The notes beneath the pieces were generated by a model. It had not been told where the DNA came from and made no database searches. It worked only from the letters and a program-made list of their open reading frames with translations. DNA of 64,000 nt, taken from assembly GCA_963693315.1 (NCBI GenBank), contig OY856186.1:90337381-90401380 (forward strand), in the 5' to 3' direction. How positions within the stretch are numbered: position 1 is the first letter of the stretch; each line of letters opens with the position of its first letter. Source of the stretch: Diogma glabrata. Lineage: Eukaryota > Arthropoda > Insecta > Diptera > Cylindrotomidae. This document shows, piece after piece, positions 11,268 through 22,421 of the stretch. Position numbers and translations under genes: made by a program.

Positions 11268-11876
11268 CGTTAATTTCTTTCCAGTTTCTAAATTTCTTCC
11301 ATTCTTTACCTGTCCACCCGACATTACAAGTCTAGCTGATTTCACTTCCTCATCAAAGTTTGGTCCAATTTTAAGCGTGAGCGATTCGTTGGCCCTTGAT
11401 ATTTGATATTGTAAGTCTTCAGGCGTTGAAACTGGTGTTCCATTTACTTCTAATATCACATCACCAGGATGTAATAATCCTTGTCGATCGATCATACCTC
11501 CTGCTAATATACGAGCTACTAATAATTGTTTGTGTTCATCTACTTCAACCGTTAATCCTAGGGGTTCGTTTGGATTCCGACGGAGTCCAACCATTTTTAT
11601 AGTCTCGCTAGGCATTCCGTTTGTTGGAGAATCTACGATTCGTACAGAAGTTTTTTCTTTTGTTAAATAATTTTTATCTTCGATAGATTGATTTTGACCA
11701 ATATCGTCGTGAGCATCTATTAGATATTTTATGTGTGAACTATTTAATAGTCTAGATAATTCACGTGCTAATATATTGTGTGATAAACTATAACGATGAG
11801 CTATTTCACGTCTTAATTCTCTATTGCCTAATCCAACTGGTTCAGGCCTTGGTAAATCTTCAAACGAATCTTGTAT
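11268..11876 (-). CDS. vari: Varicose, second half of L27 and PDZ domain
   Basis: Encodes 203 residues, exactly 609 bases, phase 0 at both ends. The first ~60 residues (IQDSFEDLPRPEPVG, LRREIAHRYSLSHNILAREL) complete the L27 region. A low-complexity linker follows. The PDZ domain starts at TIKMVGLRRNPNEPLGLTVE and includes the carboxylate-binding PLGL loop and DVILEVNG. The exon ends GGQVKNGRNLETGKKLT, joining to CYMRALF of the next exon. Acceptor AG is at 11877-11878 and the donor is GTAAGT. L27 domains pair MAGUKs with other scaffolds, and the PDZ domain binds C-terminal tails of junction membrane proteins. The intron upstream of this exon is 50.9 kb. Confidence 0.95.
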
Positions 11877-12029
11877 CTGAAAGAAAAAGAAGAAAAACCT
11901 GTTATTTTCCATTCTTGAATCTAAAGTTTCAGGGTTACTTTAGAACTAAGGACAGTTTAAACTCTAACTTTAAGTCACATTATTTGTTCAATTTTGAAAT
12001 CACATATATAATTAATTTCATATTTAATA

Positions 12030-12247
12030 TGTTTATAATTTATAGTAATTCACTACTAGTTGGAAACCTAAATAAAACTTATTACTCGGATTTATTTAAC
12101 ACAATTCTTTAATCTTTATTGACCAGTGGTATGAGTTCAATTAAACATTATATATATTTTTAATTACCTATAGACTAAGTAGCATTATAGAATATAATAC
12201 CGTTCAATTATACAGTGGCAAATATAAATGTATTCAAATACATATCA
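12030..12247 (+). repeat. 5' LTR of gag-only element
   Basis: A direct repeat with TG...CA ends. It is almost identical to 13917-14132, which implies recent insertion. Confidence 0.7.
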
Positions 12248-12760
12248 CTTCTTCACACTTAGCTTAAGCCCTGTAATATTATAAATTATTATATTATATG
12301 AATCTATTATATGATGAAAATTATAATCTAATTATAATCTATTATATGTTGAAAAATTAAATAAACAAAAGTTAATTAGAAATATTTCAAATTATTAATT
12401 TTTACTTTAAAGTTATAATAAATCTTAAATCCAATTAATAAAACAACCTTATGAATTCATTCAATTAATAAGACTTTCCTTATTTCTACAACTAGTTTAA
12501 TTCATTTGTAAAATAAGAAACTCTTCTATTTCTTAAAAATTTATATGTTTTATTTTCATTTTCTCTTGGTAGAATATAATTGTATTCTTTATTTTGATTA
12601 TTGATTATTTGGAAAACCAAAACAAAAACTATCCTAGCCTTTTAAATTCGATTTTTAGTGCGCGTCATTTGCTATAGTGTTTTTTTCTATTGTTCAGTTA
12701 TTAAATTAAAAGATAAAAAAAATTATTGGTTTAATTTTATATGTTGCAAAACAAATTATA

Positions 12761-13914
12761 ATGGCTTTTATTGGACAAATTGAATATTTTTTGGTAGACG
12801 AAGATTTTCAAATCTATAAGGAAAGATTTGGAAATATACTGAAGTTAAATAAAAAACAGATGATGCAGTGAAACTCACATATTTTATTACATTTGTCGGT
12901 CCAGACACATATAAAATTTTAAAATCCTTATGTTCACCAAAAGCCATCGAAGATACAAAATATACCACTGTTATGGAAGCATTGAGCAATTACTTTAAAC
13001 CTAAATGTAATATAATAGCAGAACGGTTTAAATTCTACAAACGATCGCAAAGGTCAAATGAGTCATTTGCAGAGTACATTGTTGAGCTGCGTCGTTTATC
13101 ACAAACATGTGATTTTAAAAATTTTTTGGAGGAAGCATTAAGAGACCGGTTTGTAGTTGGCATAAATAAAGAAAGCGTACAGTCAAAACTATTAAACGAA
13201 TCGAATTTAACGTTTTCAAAAGCAACGGAAATGGCAATAAATATGGAGATGACGCAAATTGAGCTGAAAAATATAAATCCGGAATTTAAACATGAAATTA
13301 ACAGGATTAATCATCATCGAAATAATAGTTACAGTTATAATCAAGAAAATAAAAGAAAATTTGAAGATAATCGCAATAAAATGAATTACAATCAACAATA
13401 TCATCCACAGCTATTTTACGGAAATAAAGGGAAACGCCGATCCAGGTCAAGATCAAGAGGATATCATCGTGGGAGTGAACAATCAAGAGGACGCTCACAG
13501 TCCGAACATCAAAGAAAAAATATACAGTGCTTTTATTGTAAAAGATATGGACATTATGCACGAGAGTGTTATAGTAATAAAAATAAAAATGTTAATTTTA
13601 TTAGTGATGCTAGTTGTAATGTTAATACAAATAATTCTAGTGTAAATGTGAATGAAGATAAAAATTTAAATTATAAACTAGGCTATGTTAACAAGTTTAT
13701 AGAAAAAGAGGAACCAAATAGTAGTAAATATTTGCCAAATATTGTAGCAAAGCCTCTTAGTGAAGAATGCATAAGTTGTGATGTTGTAAATGACAACCTG
13801 AATTTGGAAAAAAGGAAAGTTGATTTAGGTAACATTATATGTGTGAATATAATGAGTGATAGCGATTCAAGAGTGATTCAAGAATCAAATGTATCCCATC
13901 TTCGTCGCCAATAA
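12761..13914 (+). pseudogene. Ty3/Gypsy-like Gag with one frame break
   Basis: The first segment starts at ATG 12761 (MAFIGQIEYFLVDEDFQIYK) and hits a stop about 36 codons later. The main segment is open from about 12862 (DDAVKLTYFITFVGPDTYKI) to TAA at 13912-13914. Adding one base or removing two near 12860 would restore one frame; the break could be a mutation or, less likely, a programmed shift. The capsid-like region contains RFKFYKRSQRSNESFAEYI and LRDRFVVGI. An Arg/Ser-rich stretch and one CCHC zinc knuckle (CFYCKRYGHYAREC) follow. The C-terminal ~100 residues are Asn-rich and unassigned. The stop codon lies 2 bp before the 3' LTR, so no pol can be encoded. Confidence 0.75.
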
Positions 13915-13916
13915 TA

Positions 13917-14132
13917 TGTTTATAATTTATAGTAATTCACTACTAGTTGGAAACCTAAATAAAACTTATTACTCGGATTTATTTAACACAATTCTTTAAT
14001 CTTTATTGACCAGTGGTATGAGTTCAATTAAACATTATATATTTTTAATTACTTATAGACTAAGTAGCATTATAGAATATAATACCGTTCAATTATACAG
14101 TGGCAAATATAAATGTATTCAAATACATATCA
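13917..14132 (+). repeat. 3' LTR of gag-only element
   Basis: Matches 12030-12247 except for one 2-bp indel and one substitution, by eye. Confidence 0.7.
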
Positions 14133-15172
14133 ATATTTTACAACACAAACAAATAAAATAATATTTCTTAACTATCTCGATTTTCATTCTAAAACTATAT
14201 GACACACATTTCCTAACGTCAAATAATTTGACACCGACCATATTCATAATTTTAATGATTCATCTAAATAATTAAATTAAATTAATTAAGAATCAAAATT
14301 CTCTATCCGAATAATACAATTATTACACAATTTAATACAAAAAAGACAACAAAAGACCGTCAATAGGTCAAGGTGACGCCATTTATCTACAGATAATTCG
14401 TTTGGTAAAATTATATGGGTGAGTCAACTCATGTGTTTTCTTGTCCTATTATTAGTTCAATAATAATAAAATTTTATTTTATTTTTATTTTTTGGTTCAT
14501 TCATTAATAAGATAATTTGTTCAAAGTTAGGTCGATAACGCTAAGAACAAAGTTTTTTAATTATCACAAACATTTGGAACTTTCACATTAATATTTACGG
14601 AAGCAAGTAATTACATTTATATCGTATGGAAAAAATCTTATTTTCTCATAGTTGTAATAATTATAGTTTTTATTCACTTTATAAAGATAATTTCCTTTTA
14701 CTTTCAGATCTATCACTTAATCATAACATAATATTGAGAAATAAATAAGATTCGCTAGTCTAACTCCAATTAACCTAATTTTTACAATAATATTATGATT
14801 TTGTTTTCATTTTAAATAAATCGCAATTTCTGCTTCTCTAAAGGTTTTTTATAACTTTATGAATGTAAATCAAAATACATAATATGTATTTTATAGCAAA
14901 AAAAATATATCTAAACAATGATTCATATTCATTCATTTTCCGGGTTGTAAGTGTTTATATGTTTGCTAAAGTAAGCAAAGTTTTTTGCACAGGAAAAATA
15001 TGGTAAAATAATTAAAACATTGGAAAAATTGTTGTAACAGTGTTGTTGTGGTTATGTTAGAGATTTAGCGGGCTAAGTTGTTTCTTCTAATGTCAGTGAA
15101 CATTAGCGTAGGTATAAGTATTCTCTTGTCTTTTTGCATATATTTTTTCTATCTGTTTGTGAGGTCTAACAT
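14133..15172. other. Unassigned AT-rich intron DNA
   Basis: No coding, repeat or RNA feature could be supported here. Confidence 0.4.
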
Positions 15173-15690
15173 AAGGTGACCAGACGTCCCGCTTTTGGCA
15201 GGACAGTCCCGATTTTTAATAATTTGTCACACATTACGCGGCGTTGTAAAAACGTTCCGATTTTTGTAAAGTATGCACGGCAAGATGGGGAACAGCGGTA
15301 GAACGGGAAGAAATATGCGCGGATCAAAAATCACAATAGAGGAAAATGGTTAGAAACATTTTATCATTTTGAAACAAACCATATTCCGTACAATCATGAA
15401 CACAAAATTGTGGAATATGAACTGTCGTTACCAGGAACGTAAATAAATAAATAATCGTTAAACAGATTGTGGACATCAGAAAAATCACAATTAAGTGTCG
15501 AGACTTTGAACTCCATTTTATGTGTGAAATATAATATGTATAAAACAAATTTTTATGAAAAATTGCACGAGCTTTTAAACAACGACAACAATCTACTAAA
15601 CAAATCGTTTACAATGTTTGCCGTTGCCTCTGACGTAGTATGTTGGATAACAATTTTTTTTAATTCTTGTTTTGTACGCTTAATAATTTA
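15173..15690 (+). mobile_element. hAT transposon remnant (terminus plus C-terminal transposase)
   Basis: It opens with AGGTGACCAGACGTCCCG, a terminus shared by a group of hAT elements and like the right end at 39700-39719. After a non-coding stretch comes an LPGT-like motif near 15430. Then LNRLWTSEKSQLSVETLNSI (about 15459-15520) is followed by NFYEKLHELLNNDNNLL, typical of the C-terminal part of hAT transposases. The frame is disrupted by an AT-rich insertion between the two motifs. No matching opposite end was seen, so this is a deleted relic. Confidence 0.65.
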
Positions 15691-16715
15691 ATTTTAAAAA
15701 AACTAGTTTTTTTTTTAATCTTTCAAAAACAGTTTTAAAAAAATCGCTCAAATGAGAAGTATGCCAAAGAATAATACACATAATACTGATAAAATACTGG
15801 ATCTACTCTGAACGCAATCAATTTTGGTCGACTTCATACTTAGAATATAAGTGGCAAGGATGGAATAAAAAATAACTATTTTTAGAAATATTTTAAAGTG
15901 TTCACTTTAGGCTGGTCCTTAAAACAGGCTGGTGCGAAAGATTTCTGGAAATTCAAAAGAATCAACTAACCCAATACCAACGGTTTTATTCTATTTCAAC
16001 GGTTCAAAACAATGGAACGGTAACTGACTGCCCTATCGGATACGAACATATACAGCAAACTTTTTGACTACACTGTTAAAAATATTAAGAAATAATTTTT
16101 TTAAAGATGATCCAAATGTCGTAGATCCAGATCAATCAATTTTTTAATTTATGTTTCACTAATATGTTGATCCAACCTTACCCTAAAACATATTAAAATT
16201 TGTTCTTGTTCTACTATAATATTAATTTTTAAATATGATATGCATCTCAGATAAAAAATCGGCTTATTTAACAAATGCACAGTAAACATTTTGCTTACAC
16301 TGTTACTAATAAATTTTAACCATGGCGCTAATGCCGTAGGTCAAGCATTTCTTGAATATTTTTGACAATATGACAGTTCCAACCTTATTCTATTCAAAAT
16401 ATAAAGAAAGAGTTTGTTTTTGTTTTAAAGATATTAGTTTTTAAAAATGTACCTTTCAAGTCAAAAATTTTAGTTGTAAAACTAAAACTTTTGATCTGAG
16501 ATGAACATATTTTAAATTTTACTGTGTAATTTTTTTCATTTTATTTTTCAGCACACCAATTTGATTTCAAAGTCAACCCTAAGTTTAAATTTCCAGAAAA
16601 CTTTCGGACTACCCTGTTCCCAAACTAAACAGTTTAAAATGTTTATAAATACACATAGTTATGTTTTATTTCACCTAATACAACTTCAAAAATCGACATT
16701 TTGCGTCGTCCAGCT
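15691..16715. other. Unassigned AT-rich intron DNA
   Basis: I see no coding frame or defined repeat edges. The text has internal near-repeats (taaaaaatcgg, gatctgagatg-like words) that may be old element remains. Confidence 0.4.
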
Positions 16716-16800
16716 CAGTGTTTCTTAACCGGCAGTCCGCCGGTCCGGTTAAAGGTCCGCGGAAAAAAGTTTAGCGGTCTGCGAATTTCTTTATGTTTAT
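16716..16800 (+). mobile_element. hAT-like terminus
   Basis: Begins CAGTGTTTCTTAACCGGCAG and continues with GC-rich words (CGCCGGTCCGG, GGTCCGCGG), resembling hAT termini of the CAGTGTTTCT type. No opposite end was found before the inverted repeat starting near 16946. Confidence 0.5.
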
Positions 16801-17402
16801 TATCTTTTTATTTATTATCAGAGTTTCGCTTCTTTTACTCCTCAAAATAATATATACAAATTCAAATTTTTATATTTTTAATATCGTTTTTACTCGTAAG
16901 AGTACAATTTTAATTTTTTGATTTCATTCCTTTGGAGTTGATTTTATTTTAAGTTTTTCTTTCAATCCATATAGGCCCATAGAATAACGGAAAACGATAT
17001 GGCTTACGTGTTGTTGTCGGTAATAGGTCAGAAATTTTTTTAATCTCTGAGGTAGGGTACTCACTTAATGGACATGCCGTGTCCACTCGCCCGGCACCTG
17101 GGGACTGGAGTTATTAAACTAAGTGTGCTGGAAGTTTTTTTTTGCTTCGTTGTAAGCGATATAACTCGTAAATGGTGCACTTTAGGATACTGGTGCCATT
17201 CCATTTTGCACTTATGCCTTAAAAAAAATTGTTAGCTTTGGGCAGGCGGCAAGGTCTGAGTTTTCATCCGATCGCAATCTGCTTGACAGGAATCGAAAGG
17301 GTGTAGTGTCAGTTTTAAATAACATTTGTGTTGCCTATACTCATATTCAATATTAACAACAATTACAGTGGTTTGAAAAAACTGCGAAAATTCCTTAGTT
17401 CT

Positions 17403-19427
17403 GCATGGAGGGATCAATTTTTATTGTTTTGAAAATTTTTTTTATTTTTGATCTACGGGTCTGACAACCCCGCGTACTCTAGTCCCTGCTATTGATATAC
17501 GAGTTAACGTGAGATATCACATACCACTGGCAATAGCAGTGAGATATCACTAGCCAAGGTGACATCTTAGGGGTGGTGGCGGTCGGCGGATGAACTGTAT
17601 TCAGTCAACGGTAGTACCCTCAGTCTTAGCTGTGAAATAATCCTTGATGATGAGACGCTATTGCTTCTTTGAAGAAACGAGCCTTCATATAACTATCTGT
17701 GGGCTATAATCTTTAAGAAAGACAGTGCGTGACAGGTTCAAGGAATATGCAACCGGCTAGATTATTGGCAACTACATTTTTGTTTTGTTTCAGCAAATTT
17801 TTGTAAAAATTTGCTATTTACTTTTTAATTTACTTTTATTTTCTCTATTTTATCATAAAAATATGGAGGGGCTGAAATTTCACAGCTCTGAGATATCAAG
17901 ACTTCGGTCTGGGTTAAGGATTTTGATATAGTTTTCGGCAAAAAACTTTTATGAGGACTTGGTTTTTAGTTTTGGGCAGCGATGTATATCAAACTTTTAT
18001 CTCTGTTTAAAAATTTATTACAAAACTAACACGAAACATCAATACGTTGCCGGAAAATTATAATCAAAATTCCAAAAATATTGTTAAAATCAAACTTTTT
18101 CAAAATTCCAAAAGTATTTCAAAAATAAGAATATAATCAAATATTTAAATTTTTCTAAATTCCAATAATATTTCAAAAATTCTTAAATATTCAAACTTTT
18201 TCCAAAATTCTAAAAATATTGCAAAAATTATTACAAAATCAAAAATTGAAAATTTTTTCAAAATTCTAAAAATTATAATAAAATCAAAAATTAAAAATTT
18301 TTCAAAATTCTAAAAATATTCCAAAAATTCGTACAAAATCAAAATTTAAAACTTTTTTCAAAATTCTAAAAATATTGCAAAAAAATTATTACAAAATCAA
18401 AAATACAAACTTTTTTCAAAATTCCAAAAATATTTAAAAATCTATAACAAATTCAAAAATTTCCATGTCCAATTTCATTTTCAATTACATATACGTCATA
18501 AAAACAGCTACGTTTTTTTCCAAAAAATAATTGGCTAAAAAAATAAATGAAATTACTTTTTGACACACTTGACATTATTTTTTTGACAAACTTATAATGC
18601 CATAATTCTCAATAATAATAATAAAATTTCATTTCAAATAATTTTATTTTTTTCCAAAAATTGGGTAAAAAAATAAATAAAAATCTTTATTTTGACACAC
18701 TTGACAACATTTTTTTGACAAACTTATAATGTCATAATTCTCAATAATAATAATAAAACTTCATTTCAACAAACTTATAATGCAATAATCTAGTTTTTGA
18801 TCTCACATACCAATCCCTACCATCAAGATTTCTCCAAATTTAATGTTCCTACTCGTAATAACTTAAAATGAACGTTTTTTATGCCAAAAATATGAAAATT
18901 TGCTATTTTTGACACCCATAATAATTTTTTTGACACACCTCCGGTACAGTTATCGAACACATGCGTCCTTTCGGACCTGTCCCTTGAGTATACCTATTTT
19001 TAGAAAAAAAAATTTTGAAATCTCTCCAGCGGTTTTCCCTGCAGCGTAGACAATGACGGCCGGACGGCCGGCCGGCAGACAGACATACATTTTTTTTTTG
19101 CTTGTTTAGAATCAGTAGGTCCTAAAACGTCGAGAAATGCCAAAAAAAGTGGGGGTAAGAATTTCACTTAAGGCTCATGAATGTAATACTTAGAACTTTC
19201 AGACCGAAGTAATTGGCCTATATCATATTTTGTCAGTGATAGGATTTTTGTTTAGTTATCCATTATTTAACAAAAAAATATAAAAAAACAAAAAAAGAAA
19301 GATTTACGTCCATCAACACCTTTGAACGTATATTGTTGTGGGACCTTGGTCTTAAAAGGTTTTTATGTGTTATTGTGACACATATTGTAATTCCTACTAC
19401 ACAGCACATTTTATTAAAAAAAAAAAA
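17403..19427 (+). mobile_element. SINE-X copy 2, split by repeat Y
   Basis: The two parts, 17403-17864 and 19212-19427, together match SINE-X copies 1 and 3. The right side ends in an A-run followed by AGTT, which also precedes the left end, giving a likely 4-bp duplication. The unoccupied target is seen in the opposite arm of the inverted repeat near 19975. The insert between the parts is repeat Y1. Confidence 0.85.
17865..19211 (+). mobile_element. Repeat Y1, non-autonomous element of 1347 bp
   Basis: Inserted into SINE-X copy 2 with an AT dinucleotide at both borders; the empty site is visible in the other SINE-X copies. It ends CAGACCGAAGTA, and the complement ACTTCGGTCTG lies about 35 bp inside the left end, making a subterminal inverted repeat. 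The interior has a degenerate tandem array of ~55-bp AT-rich units (about 18050-18450) and ~145-bp repeats with GACACACTTGACA. Close to the right end is a GC-rich block, GACGGCCGGACGGCCGGC. A second copy lies at about 57730-61221. There is no coding capacity. The superfamily is not identified. Confidence 0.8.
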
Positions 19428-20042
19428 GTTGCAAAATTAAATTTCTCAATGAATTTTCCACTTAACGAGATGCGGTTTTAAAATTTGCAAATTCCTTAGA
19501 AAACCGAGGATTTAAAAAGAAACCTCTATAAGTCTATAACATGATTTGGACCGAGTTAGGCCCATTTTGTTTTTGAACCCGCGATTGTGACATTGATTTT
19601 GTATGCCTGTCGATAGGAACTGAGAATTTCACTCCAAAATGATACTGTTGTGCTTACAATATGCTTGGTCTGTGCCTACCCAACACGCTATTGGTTACTC
19701 TGACCTCTGCTAGTAACGTACTCTATGAAAAAATAAAACGTTCTGCATAGTATACGTAAAACGTACGTAGCGACACGACGTATAATTGAGTATTATTGTA
19801 ATGACAAATAAATTTATTGAAAAAGTAATGAACTACTTATGGTTATGTGTAATCATGTCCCAAATCATGTTAGAGAGGTCTATATTCTAAAATCTGAGGT
19901 TTTCTAAGCACTTTGCAAATTTTAAAAACGCATCTCGTTAAGTTGAAAATTCGTTGAGAAATTTAATTTTGCAACTAAGGAATTTTCGCAGTTTTGTTCA
20001 ACCACTGTAATTGTTGTTAAGTAATATTGAATATGGGTATCC

Positions 20043-20708
20043 GCATGGAGTGATCAGTTTTTATTGTTTTGTTGTTTTATTTTTTTATTTTTGATCTACG
20101 GGTGTGACAACCCCGCGTACTCCAGTCCCTGCTATTGACATATGAGTTAACGTGAGATATCACATACCACTGGCAACAGCAGTGAGATATTACTAGCCAA
20201 GGTGACATCTTAGGGGTGGTGGCGGATGAACTGTATTCAGTCAACAGTAGCACCCTCAGTCTTAGCTGTGAAATAATCCTTGATAAGGAGACGCTGTTGC
20301 TTCCTTGAGGAAATGAGCCTTCATATAACTATGTGTGGGTTTTAATCTTCAAGAAAGATAGAGCGTCACGGGATCAAGGAATATGCAACCGGCTGGATTA
20401 TTGGCAACTACAGTTTTGTTTTGTTTCAGCAAATTTTTGTAAAAATTTGCTATTTACTTTTTAATTTACTTTATATTTTCTCTATTCTATCATAAAATAT
20501 TGGCCTATGTCATATTTTGTCAGTGATAGGATTTTTTGTTTAGTTATCCATTCTTTAACCAAAAATATAAAAAAAGAAAGATTTACGTCCATCAACATCT
20601 TTGAACGTATGTTGTTGTGGGACCTTGGTCTTAAAAGGTTTTTATGTGTTATTGTGACACATATTGTAATTCCTACTACACAACACATTTTATTAAAAAA
20701 AAAAAAAA
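20043..20708 (+). mobile_element. SINE-X copy 3
   Basis: A 666-bp full-length copy, starting GCATGGAGTGATCAG and ending in a 14-base A-run. It is inserted in the right arm of the large inverted repeat, between GAATATGGGTAT and TATAGGCAAC. The left arm (about 17330) shows the sequence without it. A short TAT duplication is likely. Confidence 0.85.
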
Positions 20709-21373
20709 TATAGGCAACTCAAATTTATTTAAAGCTGACACTACACCCTTTCGATTCCCGTCAAGCAGATTGCGATCGAATGAAAACTCAGACCTTGCGG
20801 CCTGCTCAAAGTTAACAACTTTTTTTAAGGCATTAAGTGTAAAATGGAATTGTGCAAAAACTATCAGGCCGAATAAAAGGTTCTGAAGTTTTGAGGTTTC
20901 AGCTACAAGATAGAGGGGTCAATTATGTTATAAACAATTATTTGCAAATAACTAAATTCAATTGAAAAACATCGTTTTTTAGACATTTTTTCGCAAAAAT
21001 TTGCAACAAAACAAATTTTTTTGTTTTTTTTTTATTTTAAGTTTTAGAAAAACATTTAAGGAGCAAAAAAGTTCCATGGCACCAGCATCCTAAAGTGCAC
21101 CATTTACGAGTTATATCGCTTACAACGAAGCAAAAAAAACTTTCCAGCACACTTTGTTGAATAACTCCAGTCCCCAGGTGCCGGGCGATTGGACTCGGCA
21201 TGTCTATTATGTGAGGACCCTTCCTCAGGAGATAAAAAAATTTCTGACCTGTTACCGACAACAACACGTACATTCCGTAATTCTATTGGCCTAATATACA
21301 GAAAAAGAAAACTACTTTTTCGTTTATTTTAATAAAAAAAACAGTTGAACAAAACATTCAGTCACATTCAGTT

Positions 21374-21580
21374 TTAAGAGACGGGGAACTTGCCTAGAAA
21401 CTTCTTTGAATGCAGCAGACCTTCCCGCATACTCCATAGTTGTTTATTTTGTTCCTGTTCCCAACTTTGGATAACCCAATTGAGCGAGATCTTGGGTAAT
21501 CCAAAGCTTGGTTCTGGACCAATGAACTTTGTAGTGGCGCCCTTCTTGACTAGGAAGTCTGCTATTACATTGCCGTGTAC
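21374..21580 (-). pseudogene. RNase H C-terminal fragment of a LINE
   Basis: The minus strand reads VHGNVIADFLVKKGATTKFI, then GPEPSFGLP, ending SWEQEQNKQLWSMREGLL...FPVS and a stop (TTA at 21374-21376 on the plus strand). HGN.IAD followed by KKGA and FIGPEP is the pattern of the RNase H domain at the 3' end of some LINE ORF2 proteins. The rest of the element is absent, so this is a truncated relic. Confidence 0.55.
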
Positions 21581-21865
21581 TATAATATACTATAGTACAT
21601 ATATTATCATTAATTAAATAAAATACTACATTCTTCAGTTCTTTCAGAGCGATTAACATAGAAAAATTTAACATTCCCAATAAAAATAAAAAATACCGTT
21701 CTTAATCCTAAATCGATATCAAAATTTTCTTTCGAATACTCACAAATTTAATTTTTGCTTCAAATTTGATGCTTTCCTTTGTATTAAAAATAAAAATACA
21801 TTATTTTTCTGAATGTTTTCCTATCGAAATAACAGGGCGTTAGATTACTATTTTACAACCTAAAG

Positions 21866-22413
21866 CAGAGCTGTCCAAGTGGGTAGGTGAATATATTATT
21901 TTGTATTTCGTGATTGGTATAATGAAAAAAAGAGAAAATTTAAGAACCGAATGCATCCAAAACTAATCTAAATTAAAATTGTAAACAAAAAACTAATTAA
22001 TTTAATTTAAAAAGTTTATTCATTCAAAATTATTTGGGATGTTGAAATGTAAGAACAAAATTAATGACATATAAAAAAAAGAGAATATCATTTTGAGTAG
22101 TCCTAAAATTAATATTTCAATGTAATTTTGAGTAGTACTTTTAGCCAATTATTAATCGGACTCACCCATTATTACATTTTTGTGTCGTTTCATGAAACAT
22201 GACCTGATCTGGATCAGATCATGCGTCAAGAAATGCAGCTAATATACATCAGAATGAGAGTTTATACTTAATAACTTTGTTTCAACCGGTATAAGATAGT
22301 AAATTCGTTCTGTTTTGTCTCATTATTTTAAATAACTGTTAAATTTATATAGCCCGGCTAAGGCGTTAAAAATATTATTAGGCCCGCGATCATTAGAAAG
22401 TTGGACAGCGCTG
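21866..22413. mobile_element. hAT MITE with 8-bp target duplication
   Basis: The ends are CAGAGCTGTCCAA and its near-complement TTGGACAGCGCTG. The exact 8-bp sequence ACCTAAAG flanks both sides (21858-21865 and 22414-22421). Length is 548 bp with no coding. This is a typical non-autonomous hAT insertion. Confidence 0.88.
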
Positions 22414-22421
22414 ACCTAAAG

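Larger units (their letters stand above)
12030..14132 (+). mobile_element. Small gag-only LTR retroelement
   Basis: Two direct repeats of 218 and 216 bp (12030-12247 and 13917-14132) begin TGTTTATAATTTATAG and end ATACATATCA. By eye they differ by one 2-bp indel and one C/T change. The 1.67 kb between them carries a Ty3/Gypsy-type gag and nothing else: no protease, RT, RNase H or integrase. It looks like a non-autonomous, gag-bearing LTR element that depends on another element for reverse transcription and integration, or an internally deleted copy. No convincing primer-binding site or polypurine tract was found. A 4-bp AATA duplication is possible only if the LTR ends at TC. Confidence 0.7.
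16946..21311. repeat. Large (4.4 kb) inverted repeat with an element in each arm
   Basis: Sequence from about 16946 to 17402, continued at 19428-19555, is the imperfect reverse complement of about 19855-20042 continued at 20709-21311. Matching blocks include GTGTTGTTGTCGGTAA, CACCTGGGGACTGGAGT, GTGCACTTTAGGAT, CGAAAGGGTGTAGTGTCAG, CAGTGGTTTGAAAA and AACGAGATGCG. The unique centre is about 300 bp. The left arm is interrupted by SINE-X copy 2 and the right arm by copy 3, and each arm shows the other's empty site. It is a long-TIR foldback transposon or an inverted duplication. The inner part starts CAGTGG next to TA, so a Tc1/mariner-like core is possible. Outer edges are approximate. Confidence 0.75.

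Noticed and set aside
18050..18450. CRISPR-like regular repeats with spacers
   Set aside because: The AT-rich units are degenerate, without conserved repeats or unique spacers, and the context is a eukaryotic mobile element.
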